Below are positions 1 through 11,740 of a stretch of 64,000 nucleotides of DNA, one piece after another. The notes beneath the pieces are model-generated. The model did no database searches. It was not told the origin of the DNA and worked only from the letters and a program-made list of their open reading frames with translations. Source of the DNA: Leptoclinus maculatus (taxonomy: Eukaryota > Chordata > Actinopteri > Perciformes > Stichaeidae); contig JAVDOI010000002.1 in the NCBI GenBank assembly GCA_032191485.1, forward strand, positions 7,581,577 through 7,645,576, in the 5' to 3' direction. The position numbers and the translations under genes are program-made. The stretch's first letter is position 1, and each line of letters opens with the position of its first letter.

Positions 1-2397
1 ATCAATGGAAGCGCCTTCCTCCGTTGAAGGTGTCATGAGTTAGATTCAGTGAGTGGAAAACACACGAGATGGGTTGAATCTGGCGGCGCAAAATGTAGCA
101 AAGTTTTATGGTTTTTAATTGGGCAGGAGGTCCTGTCAGTGTCTTCGTGCAACATCTTACTCTCCCATTCTGAAAGTGTGTGTTTAGTTTGCAGCATGAA
201 CAGAGGAGGAGGGGGTGTGTGAGGTGATAGCTAGGTTCATGCCATTTCGTTATTTTGCATCTTCGTTTCCTTCACTTGTGTCTCTTCCTCGCGTCGTAGC
301 TGAGATGCGAGGGCAAAGGAATCCTCAGTTGGGAAACGGGACACAGTCGTTCACTCAAGTGCTACTTTAAGCAACGTCATCTACTTATGGCGTGTGCACA
401 GCTGTATCACCTGTCACTGGGCTTAATTCAAAGGAAATCCTACATAGACTCTCTTTTTATTCATGGGATTAAATGTACTTTACAGGACATCATCTTTTAA
501 ACAAAATATGTACATGAATGCAAATTATTCAAAAGCGCGTTTGGGTGGAAACCAGCCCAATCTAAGGCTTATTCAACACTGAGTGGTGTGGCTGCTCATG
601 ATAATGGATAACAGACCAAAACATAGGGGCAAACATGTTGAAATGAAATTTATACTGCATATAATTATATCATTCATAATTGTAAGCACCATTATCAGTG
701 TGTGACGTGTTAAAATTAAGAATATCTTATTTTAAAGTGAGTTTATTAATACTTAATTCATTTTATAGAATACAGTACCTATAGATGCATCACTGGGTTT
801 GATCCTATTAAAGCGACTTTAATCAAAATTTTTATAAAAACAATGTATCAAATAATAAATAAACTAGTAATAGCTGGTTTTAATTACCGGAAGCAGAAGA
901 TCTCCCTCTCAAATCTGGAAGGCTAATTCATGAAGTTAAACAAAATGTCCCAACCAGCATACTTCAAGCAAATTTCAAAAATGTAACGTCTGGTGATGTC
1001 TAAAGCTGTCACTCAGAGCACTATAAAAGCATCACAGATTTAAAGCAGAGCACTGACTTGTGAGGTGATGTGCTGTCCAAACCAGAGCTGCCTCTCTGTT
1101 GTCTGCAGAGTGCATGTAATACCTGTTTGTCACACAAGCTGTGTGGGAAAATTGCATGGTTTTCACTGGAGCTTGTATGGACGCTGCGGATTGCTATTGG
1201 AACATATTAGACAATAATTGCGTTGGTGTTTAGAGAGGGAGATGAGTTGATAGAGGCACATCATTCTTACTTAGCTTATTTTATCATTTTAAATATATGC
1301 AGGATTAGAGTCTCTTATCTGAAAGCAAAAATCCATCTACCCTCCCTGCAAAATCTGTGTCCTGTCAGCTCTGAATTAATGCCGTTCCCCAGACGTCTGG
1401 CAGAGCAAACAACACCGTCTGTATCTCGACACTGATGCGGCTGCCTGTAAATTTATGGTCAATATGAACTCAGGGTAAAGACTTTCCTCTGGGATGCTGG
1501 ACGGAAATTGTCCTGCGTCAGTTAGAGTAAAAGTGGAAGCCAGTGCTAAGTCAGTACTAATAATTCTGAAAGATTCTCTGAACCACGCATGATTTAGCCA
1601 GCAGTGACAAATGTCCTTGTTGCTTCTTCTCAATCTGCTCGTCAGAATACCTCGGCATACGCCAAGCACTCTCAAAGTGCCAACTTTTTGTGTAACACCT
1701 TAGCCAAAGGCTGCCTCCTGGAATGAAGACGACCACGACATGTTGTTCAGATGTTACAGATTGAGTCACATGTTTGCTGAAGAAGGCAGAAACTGACAAG
1801 CGGTTAACAGCACTGGCACATTTACATTTTACTCAAAGCACACAAAATAAAAACCTCCTAGATAGGACTTTGGCATTCAGCATGTTTACCCTGCAGAATG
1901 AAGTTTTGTGTCTCTTCTTCTGAATGTGCAGTTTGTGCGTGTGCGTGTGCATGTGTGCGTGTGTGCATGCATGTTGTGGCTGAGCCTGGGTTTGTCCATG
2001 TCTAAGTATACCTAGTGTTGTATGGAACCTCTCCCAGTGTCTGTGGTTACTCCTACTGGGCAGTTCCCCAGTTGAGTTTGTGGTGAAATGTGAACAAGGC
2101 GAATCTGGGCCAGTTTTCCTGCATGGGCTAACTTTAGCACGCTTGTGGCCGGTGGATGTTTGAATAGTAGTGCAAAAACTGGACTGGTCTGTTTTTTTGT
2201 GGTTGAAAAATGAATAGGGCCAACCGGACGGAGTCGGCAGTAGAGTGGGTGTTGTGTGCTTTTTTGTAGATTGTGAAACCTGGGGTCCATGAAGGGAAGT
2301 CCAATAAAATATGTAGTATAATAATAACACAGTGGGGGAGAGACAGGGCACACAGCGAGCACTTGTGAGAGGCAACATTCAAGGGAAAACAAATGTA

Positions 2398-2460
2398 GTA
2401 CATTACATTATATTACATTACAGCAGACGCTTTTATCCAAAGCGACTTAGTAAATAGTTA
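2398..2460. repeat. Fish interspersed repeat fragment (SINE/LINE-tail-like)
   Basis: The segment ends in GCAGACGCTTTTATCCAAAG CGACTTA, a motif that recurs in many teleost interspersed repeats, after a run of ATTACATTAC words. Only this short piece is recognisable. The family assignment is from memory. Confidence 0.6.
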
Positions 2461-4139
2461 TAGTCACAATGCAAACATTTTATCAAGTTTTTTGACGGGG
2501 GCTTTTTAGGGGATGAATAATACCCCTGTGACTGAAATGTTGCTGATGTGCTAATAATGTGTAACCCATTTGATCCTTTGTCGAATAAAACCTATAGTGA
2601 ATATGTCGCAGACACCTTAGTAGACTGAAGCACTTAAAGATATTCATGCAGTTGATCACTAACAATTCTGTGGTTAGACATGTGATTTTTTTTATATTTC
2701 GATAAGTTCAATAAAGTTGATTTTGCCAAACAGCATTATACATATGATTACATGCGGATAAGCAGATGTTTCCCCTCCTCCTATGATAGATGTATTCTTA
2801 AATAACTCATTCACCACATTCATAAGGCTCCATTCATACCATCTTTTCTCCATTGCTCCATCAAGCACCACTTACATTTAAATGTTGAACAGAGTTTAAT
2901 AGAATTTCAAAGAAAAGATTAAACTGCACTTCAGGGCCAATGTAGCCAGAAGATTGCCCTTTCTATATATTTTTATTCCTCGTTATTCATCGTTTTTTTT
3001 TTTTTGTCAAAACAGTTATTCTGCATAATTTGCCCAAAAGGGGGTTTGCAATTTTGTACAATTCATATAAGACGTTATACATGATTAGGCTATTGAGCAT
3101 GTTGTTATCCTTTGAAACAAGAAGCATGCGCGCTTGCACATGCAACCACAGACATTGTGTTTGTGCTCACACACAACCGCGTTCAAAGGTTGAGAAAGAG
3201 AGTCTGTCTTTCACACAATTTCAGACACATTAATAGCTGCTCCCTGGTGGCTGCATGTTGGTGCCGGGAAAATATATCAGACTGAGAACAAGCAAAGAAG
3301 TCAGGGGTGAAGAATACAGACAGGCACGCTGTGTATCCCAGAGAAAGAGGGCGAAATGTAACTGCTTGTTGACTGTGTGCTCAGCATGGAAGAGGAAAAC
3401 AGCATAAGAGGTTGAACAGCAAACTCCAACAGGGGGAGGTGATGAACAAAGCCCAGCTAGAGTCAGTTGACCTGGGACAGGATGGACACAATCCTGGCGG
3501 TAGACTTCAGGTATCAACTATTTAACCCAAATGCTTTCATTCATTTGGTTTACGTTTTACATTTTTAACCCATTAATGACGAGTTTTTAAGTGAGCTAAT
3601 TGAGCTTTGGGTGTAGTGCAGTTTCTATCATCCGGAAGAAAGACGATGCTTGCTCTACTTGTAGATGAATACACTCGACTCTAATTTGCTCCAAATATAT
3701 AAAACATAAAGCACCCCACAATGTGTGTTTGCATTGGACTGGGTGTAATTTCCTAAACTAGTGTACATTTATCTACATAAGCTCAAAGCGCAAAACATTC
3801 TGGGACAAAATGATCCCTAACATTGTTAACCTTTGCATATCTTTTCCATCAAGGCATCATATGCACGAGATGGAACAGATATGAACCTTCATCGTACCTG
3901 TTTTTCTGAAATGTAAAATTGGTGTCTTGCCCCTTCTAACTCGCCTCTCTCCTTCTCTTTTATGCTCTAAATTCTTGTTCTTTCATCTTTTCTAATACCT
4001 TCTGTCTGATTTGTGTCCTAACCTGCACAGGCGTACGCACATATGCAAGCGCATCCACACTCAGCTACACAAACAAACGCCTCAGTGATAGGATCAGTGT
4101 GTGATGCCGTATAAATTTCCCCCGGTGAAACACTGACAC

Positions 4140-4217
4140 ACTCGTGCACAAGCAAACACACGCACACAAGTAAACACCACACACACACAGACACACACAC
4201 AGACACACAGACACACA
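4140..4217. repeat. Imperfect CA-rich tract
   Basis: CA interrupted by AG, AAG and ACC units over about 78 bp. Confidence 0.85.
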
Positions 4218-5730
4218 TAATGTGAACAAATGCCCTCCCTGTGTGTTGCCAAAGAGCTGCTGCAAACAAAGATTAGAGAAAACACATCAATTTATTTGCC
4301 ACTGCTTTTTATTTACTCTCGTTGTGGAGCCGGTGGGGACAGGGTCTGCAAACACCCGGTCCAAGCTTTCGACTCCAGCCAGCCACAGTATGGTAGTAAC
4401 TTATTTTTTCATTAAGCACAGAACTAATTCCTGTATAATTACTCTCATTAGAGAACCGTAGCCTGGACTTGACATATTCAACACCAATACACTGGACACA
4501 AAGACATGGAGCTTCAAAGACCTCGGGCCCGTTCTATAGTTGCAGCGGTGATGACAGTAATGATACTTTGATGATGCCAATTAAACAAGTGCCTTTATGC
4601 TCTCTCCACAAATCACTCTCTCACTTTCCATCTCTGACCTGGTGTAGTGAAATGCCTCGAGCTCTGGTTTATTTTTAGGAAAATTCTGATCCTTACCCAC
4701 CTAATGCCTGTCAGACGGGTAAACCCGCCTGCAGTCATATCCCTTACAGGCCTCACTGTCAAGACTGCTTAATGGTGAGGAATGCTAACTATTGACATCT
4801 TTGGATCTAATTGTTTAGTCAAGGGGCTTTTCCTCAAACTACCTTTTCCTTCCCGCAGGTGAAATCATTTTTACCTCCTCCGAGGCAGTGTATACAGAAT
4901 AAGTGTGCGTGCTCTGGCTGCTGCGATGCTTGTCGGCTTGATTGGATTTCATTTTTTGTCGATTGCGTTTGTTTATACTGCCAAGGTCAGCCCATGTGTT
5001 CTGGGCAGCAGAGGATGTATTTCATATACTCATTGTTTACAGAATCCAAGGGCAACTTATGTTTGCGATTGTGCCTGTAACTGTACACACGCATGTGCTA
5101 GCATCTTGCTAACAGTTTGTATTGTGTGGTCACGCGACCTGCGTGAGAATCACTGTGTCCCATTGGCTTGCACTTGACGTCCCCCCCCTCTTATCAGTGT
5201 GATTTAGGAGCTGCTAAACATGCGTGCAGTGTTTGCACTGGTCCATCTGGAGGCCAGTTCCTGCCTGCACCAGGGAGAGCCAACTGTGGCCAGGGTGGAT
5301 GGGTGGTGGTGCTCGTCGCGGTGGGTCGGTGGTTAGAGCTGGTTTGAGCTGGGGAAAGTGCTGTAGTATTTCAGGATCAGTGAGCAGCAAACACAAGATC
5401 ATAAATAGAGTTTTTATTGCTGAGCTGCTATGCCGGTTAAGCCTGGGTCTTTCACCAAGATCACAGCAGTGATTGATGGTTCCCGTGTGCCGAGGGAGGA
5501 GGGTGTGCGGTGTAGGCAGACGGGCACATCAAACAGCGGAAACAGCGGACATGGCCAAGGCTGGCAGAGCCTCCCGCCCTCACTCTCCTCCCCCAGGGTT
5601 ACCCCCTGACATTCTCCTGTCCTGTGTCAGCCTACAGATCTCTGTGTGCAGACACAGCGTGGGCTCTTGTCTCACACAGCTTCTACCTAGAGCTGGATGA
5701 GTCTTTAAACTTTCTGCAGGCTATTCAGTT

Positions 5731-5733
<3 letters not shown>

Positions 5734-5768
<35 letters not shown>
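5734..5768. repeat. (AC)17 microsatellite
   Basis: 35 bp of uninterrupted AC. Confidence 0.95.
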
Positions 5769-5769
<1 letters not shown>

Positions 5770-8142
5770 CGCACAGGTGAAAGCTGCTAAAACCTCCATT
5801 CATGTAGGGGGATTCAAAGCCACCGGACACAAACGTTGCACATCCCGTTCACTCTCCAGGTACCAGACACTTCAGGGTGTAAGACACCCAGAGTGTGTTG
5901 GGTGGTGGAAATATCCTCATGACATACATTTGTGTCTCTCTCCAACAGCTCTGCTGTACCAGCAATGGACATGATGGAAAAATAATTGAGTTGGTTTAAT
6001 ATTTGCATATGTAATCAACCCTCTAAAGCCCTAAAGGCTCCGAATCAGAAGATTTATAACGTTAAACATTCATTACTAAATCACTAAGCAACAATTGAAG
6101 TTACAGAAACATGTTTAGAGATTATTTAACACTCAAAATGTCTCCTAATCTGTTTCATCAGCCTTCTGTGGGTGTGATTTGACATTTGAATATCAGTGAC
6201 AAAACAAACCGCCATGTGTCACCACATTCTGATTCCAGTGTTACTAAATTCTGATTCGTGCACAAGAGTACGTGACAACACCTTTTTTTTTTTTCCAATT
6301 GAGTCCTTCAATAGATTGGAAATATGAAATCCCTGTTTGAAAAAGCTTTCTTGTAGCTCTGTAACAATGCGGCTAACATTCAAAATGCAGATGGTGTAAA
6401 TATGCAGTAAAGTAACCTTTATTCCTTCATTTCTGCAGAAGGTTAAACTGTATCACAAAAAGGCAAGCATGAAGTCGAGAGCCACTCTTGAAGGCTAGAC
6501 ACCCTGCTTTTCATCCACCAAAGCACAAGCCATCCTTGAGATCGTCTTATATATGAGCGTTATAAGAACTGTCTGTTAGTGCAAGGTGATGGAGGACAGA
6601 GGCGTGTAATATGCTCTGTATGGTATGTTCTGCAGGTCTTCATTGAAGGTTTTCTGTTTTGACAACCATGCTAATTTTGGGCGGCTAGCTGTGCGGTTTG
6701 GCAGGAGTGTGAGTAGGTTGCGTGGTTAAGGACCACAGAGATTTTTTTTATTCGGTGCCAGAGAGCAGCATTGCTCAAAGCTTTTGAGAAAATATCTGAT
6801 GGGGCCTCTTGAGTGCTCCCAGATTGTCAACGTGAATAGCAGCTTTCATGGAGGCTGCTCGCCCTAATGTATTTTTGAGCACTGGGGGTGTGTGTGAGTT
6901 TTCATGCATGTATGTATGTATGTATGCATCATAGACTCCACTTTACTTTGGTGTGTGTGTGTGTGTGGTGGGGGTGGGGGGGCAGTTTGTGTGTTTACAT
7001 AAATAAAGAGGCAGAAAGCCAGCAGCAGAAAGGCACAGCTGGGTATATTTCAGGGACTGTTTTCCGATGGTGATGTCTCAATCCTTCACAGAGCTACCGT
7101 GGACGCACCTTTTCATTTATTTATAGAGACAGTCGCTGCATGTGAAACAAACGGCTCTTCTCTCCTGTCATGGCTTCTTCTCCGCCAGAGAGTCCTCCAT
7201 GGAAAAACAGGTTCAAGCAGATGCCCTTTTTTGACAGAAATGTCACTTGGCTTGTTCGTCTCTTTTGATGTCACTATCCGGCTTATTGCTGCCCCATATA
7301 TCCAGGTGCTCGCACGTATTCGTAATCCCGCCGTTCTAATTTGAACCTTAATGTCGACCGACATCATCACGAACCCCCTGCACTCCCAGTTGTTATCCTG
7401 TTTGCCAATCTGATTCAGGCACCGCTTGGCTGAGATCCTCCCCAGAGGCAGCGGGGCTGCTGCTGCAGAACCTTTGGCGTACAGGGGTGCTCAGGCAGCA
7501 AGCAGGCGTGCAGTCAGAGGGGCCTCACTGGTCCTCAGAGATCCACACTACGACACTCTGTCTCCCCCAAGTGGTGCGTCATTGCACCCCAGGACCACCA
7601 CCACTTGGACTTCCCACTGCACAGTGTGATCATGTACACATTCGTGCCCAGTCTGTCTTTTGTTTTCGGATGTCTTCATTTTTCATTTGTGTGTGTGTGT
7701 GTGTGTGTATACGGTGCAGGTGTCACTTTGTTTTGAGGGTGCTGACAAGCATGACCGACAGGAATGAGGTCAGATTCCACACACTCCTCCACAAAGCTTT
7801 GGGAATCGGGGGGTATTTTTGCCCGCGTGTCCTCGTGGCGATCAGGTTTTAACAGTCTGGCTTTGTATGCTGGGTGAGCCAGGTCATGCCAGGAAAATGA
7901 TACCTCCATCCACAGGAGGCAGGGCACACAGCCTCACTCTGTTCCATGCTGTGTTGCACATGCTAATGCTGGGGTGCTTCAAAAAGGAAGGGAGCATCCA
8001 ACATATGTACTCTGAAAAAAGTGGAATGGAGTGGTATGACACCTGAGCTGTAAAGTGAACCTTTGAGCGATACTATTCTTTTCTCCTGTCCAGTCCGTTG
8101 TCCATCCTTTTGTATTCATCCTGTCCTCTTCCTCCATCACAG

Positions 8143-8472
8143 GTATGAAACGTCCGTTCAGCCCATCAGCTCTGCCGAACAACGAGCTGGACAGCAGGGG
8201 GTTTGGCGCCAGGCTGGGAGTGCAGATGGACTGCGAGCCTTGCTGCGACACCCAGGATGAAGGTTTAGTACCGGATGAGCAGTCACCAGGGGGAGCCCTG
8301 CCTTCTGCGCTCTGCAGACCCAAAAGGGAGCGAAAGCAGCGGAGCTACACTTTGTGTGAGGTTTGCAACATCCAACTCAACTCAGCCGCACAGGCCCTGA
8401 TCCACTACAACGGCAAATCCCACCAGAAGAGAGTCAAGCAGATCAGCAATGGCAAGGTGCCAAGTAAGACAG
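8143..8472 (+). CDS. znf385c: ZNF385-family exon A: N-terminal region and first zinc finger (long isoform)
   Basis: Coding exon of a ZNF385-family zinc-finger protein. These are nuclear proteins that bind structured RNA or chromatin through matrin/U1-type C2H2 fingers. The frame from the ATG at 8145 gives 109 residues plus one base. Residues 58-68 are a basic NLS-like stretch (RPKRERKQRSY). Residues 71-93 form a finger with Cys71, Cys74, His87 and His93 (C-x2-C-x12-H-x5-H), in the context SYTLCEVCNIQLNSAAQ, which is diagnostic for the family. The exon is preceded by a pyrimidine-rich tract of about 60 nt and CACAG at 8138-8142. It ends AAGACAG before GTAGGC, in phase 1. The ATG at 8145 may be the start after a noncoding exon. 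Alternatively, the GT before it may complete a Gly codon from an upstream coding exon; this is unresolved. The finger is certain. The paralogue (c rather than a/b/d) is inferred from exon C. Confidence 0.9.
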
Positions 8473-8725
8473 GTAGGCCTGGAGCGCCACTCGACTGACC
8501 GCAATGTTAGCTTATTGTTACGGAATCTGATATAGAACATTGGATAAAGTGCTCTGCCTCTGGGTTTTGTAAGCCTGTCCCAATAGGGCCATCCACAGGA
8601 ACAGAATCCCACACACTGTCACCAGCCTCTGTGCACCAATCCCCCCTACTTGTATTCAATAGAAGTCAAACAAATGCAATTCTATTTGCTGAAATGTGTT
8701 CAGACAATGCCTTGGGCTGATGAAC

Positions 8726-8859
<134 letters not shown>

Positions 8860-9612
8860 AGTTGAGCAGAGCTGACTGAAGTCAGCAAGTGAGACACTAA
8901 TTAAATGTTGGTTTTGTTTGATGGTTGTGTTCCTGGGAGTGATGCGGATGGAGTGAAGTTGGACATTTTTGTCATTGTAGTCACAGCCTCGATTAGGACT
9001 TCGCTCCGGGGGAATCAGTCTCTCTGTTAAGTTTGACTCGTTCACACTCCCGGCCTCTCTTTTTGCTCTTTTTTTCAGTCTTGCTACAATGACGCACACA
9101 AATATGGTAAAGTAAAGTAGGCAGGCGGACAGACAGGCAATAAGCTAACATAGCCCGGTAAAAAAATAATCAAGCAGAGATAAACAATTTGGAAACCCAG
9201 TTCAAGCTCATATTGACATACGAGTAGATCTTTAGCAGCGACGGGTTGACCGAAGACTTCTATAACCAATCACATGGCCTGCACTGTCAACAGCCAACAG
9301 GGCTTCGTAGACGATTTGGTCTGATGCATGTGTGCTTATATCTGGCATTTATGCGTTTCTGACGTCTGTGTTCCTGAAAGAGCTTAACAGTATTTGAACC
9401 GACCCAATCTGAAAAAGGCATTTGGGAACATCAGGATGTAAAATCCTTCAAAGCGAGTGAAATAATCTCATCCCAGCGGTGGCTCTATGTGGTTAAATGT
9501 CAAGCTCTGAAAAGATTTTTCAAAGGCAGCACTGGACTGATGCTAAAGGCATTAGGGATGTTCAATGGTTACAATTTTAAGATAGCTGGGGAAATCCATG
9601 TGGGGTCAATAT

Positions 9613-9632
9613 ACCCCTGAGCAAGGCACTTC
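9613..9632. repeat. Short fish-repeat-like segment
   Basis: CCCTGAGCAAGGCACTTCAC resembles a phrase common in teleost dispersed repeats. No ends or duplication are visible. Confidence 0.3.
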
Positions 9633-11680
9633 ACCATCAACACCAAGAGTAAAGGGCAGTTTCCATAAAGGCTCACAGTATTTATTTCTCCAAATGTCTT
9701 GTTGTAGCATCTGAAGCAGGTCTTAAAAAAGAGCAAATAAAAATGTATAAACCCATTAAGTGCATTTTTAAAGAACTGAAATTCCCCGAAGCTGATGTCT
9801 GAGAAATGCAGTTGGAAGAGCTATTTGTGAAACCCACTGCAGTGCTACAGTTGCATAATAGATGATGCATTATTTGTCTTCCAAATAAGTTCTCCTAATG
9901 CTTTTGAAAATAATGGATAAGTTATTTGGACATTGCTTGCCTGAAATTGATTTAGTGTTTGTAAAGAGAAAAAGTTTCTCGCATTTACATCATTTTGTTG
10001 TCACTTTCTGCAACTTTTCGAGAGAAAGTTTTGTGTGTTCAGAATTGGTTCTGTTTATTATTTCTAATGAGCACTTTTCTTGGTATTTCTTATGGATTTG
10101 CTTGTTGGGAAGCGATTATATCACAAAGACGGGGGTCTACAGCTGTTGTACCCGTGGACAGGCTAAACGTGAAGGTTTACAGTCAAGAAGCAGTGTCACT
10201 GTACTCTCAGTGAACGTACTGAACATGGTAATTCATTGTGTTTAAGCTCAGTGTACAGACATGACTTTTTCAATACGCTGACATATGATTGTCATATAAT
10301 GACCTTTTCACAAACATGGCCTACATACATCAACCTGGCAGTAATGTCAAGGTGCCTTCAGTTGCCTATGACTCTTTCTGTGATTGCTTGATCTATTTTA
10401 TTTTATTTTTTAGTATGAAATATTGATTTATCTAAGAAGTTCCATGCAGCACCTAAGGACTTTGTTAGGCAGCTTTCATGACAGTCGATCAAATCACTAT
10501 TTTAGTCGTGATTCATCTGACAATAGAAACACAAAAAATGGGTCAACGAAAACATGTGGCTCTATTGATGCAGAAAGGTAACGATCACAGAGGAGAGCAG
10601 TATGTCATCGACTGTGATTGTCAAAAAAGTGAATGTAGCATTTAGTTGATTGCGAAGCAAAAAGAGGAGGAAAAAGAGGACATTTAAACACATTTGTCAA
10701 TGTGGGCAGCACGACTTTTTAGAAATTGGTTCTGAAAATGCAAGTGTTGACAGAAAACGTTCGACAGTAAACAGTGCTTTCAGATTTATCTCCATTAGTG
10801 TGGTCACAGCCTGAGATCAGCACATATGCTTATCTTGAGCTGGAAATTGGGTTTTTAGCGGTGGTGCAAAAAAGTGCTTAGGTCCTACTTTTTTGGCGAG
10901 AACTTCTTCACCCATACAACACCCGTGAGTCGAGTATTTCTGACGGTTTTGTGTGCTCATGGGCCTATGGAAGATGATGGTCATGCATCTGTCTTACATG
11001 TGCATGTGTGTCTGCATGGATGCATGCATATCTTGTGCATGAATAAATACATGCATAACATACACAGAAATGAGTGTGTTATCCTCTTCACAAGACACAG
11101 AAATATGCATTAATCTGTTCACGCGCATATACTGTATTTGCACAGCAGCTAAGGCCCTGCCGCTGTTTGTTCTAATCAGCCCTCATCCGCGGCGTTTGCC
11201 TGATTCAGCATATTCGGGTGTGCAGCAGAGGCAGCCGGCGAGATGGAGCGGTCAGCTTTTGCCATTGGCTCTGGTCTTTAACTGTGTGTTCAAGTGCAAC
11301 CTTTCGCAGAAGAAATGATGAGACGCAAAGTGTTTCCCAAGTTGCTTTTCTAGGTGCTGCTTACTGTAGCTGCAGCAGAGCGGCAAGCATGGAACAAGCT
11401 TCATAGATTCTTTAATATACCAGAAACTTAGTCAGTCATACACGTGTTCTCTAAATGACCCTTTTTGGTACACTGCTGTGATGCAGACTGCATATATAGA
11501 AGTTTGTGAGTATGTGTTTATGTGTTGTTTGTGTGGCGCAGGGACCGCTGAACTGTTGTGTTGTGCAGATTCTCTCTGACATGCAGTCACACTCACACAG
11601 CCTTATCTCTCCTCACCTTCTGCTGACTCCCTCAGGCAGCCAGCCCTGCTGTGTCCTCAGCTCCACCACAGCTTCTCTGC

Positions 11681-11687
11681 TGTGTGT

Positions 11688-11724
<37 letters not shown>

Positions 11725-11740
11725 TGTGTACGTGTGCGTG
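11681..11740. repeat. (TG)n microsatellite with TC interruptions
   Basis: 60 bp of TG, interrupted twice by TC and ending in ACGTGTGCGTG. Confidence 0.95.

Larger units (their letters stand above)
1..8142. other. Noncoding upstream region or first intron of the ZNF385-family gene
   Basis: No exon is recognisable here. The frames that exist are short, without domains, and in several cases read through CA/GT runs. Contents are a fish repeat fragment at 2398-2460, an imperfect CA tract at 4140-4217, (AC)n at 5734-5768, an ATGT tetranucleotide run near 6906-6926, GT runs near 6950 and 7688-7710, and poly-T stretches near 2993 and 6283. The last 60 bp before 8143 form the pyrimidine-rich acceptor of exon A. 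Confidence 0.7.

Noticed and set aside
1833..2378. Minus-strand open frame of 181 codons
   Set aside because: It includes His-Thr runs from CA-rich DNA and has overlapping open frames in other phases, with no family resemblance.
7426..7629. Ala-rich open frame just upstream of exon A, considered as a possible 5' coding exon
   Set aside because: No suitable phase-1 donor or family similarity seen; it uses a non-ATG-like start context and looks like chance in GC-richer sequence.
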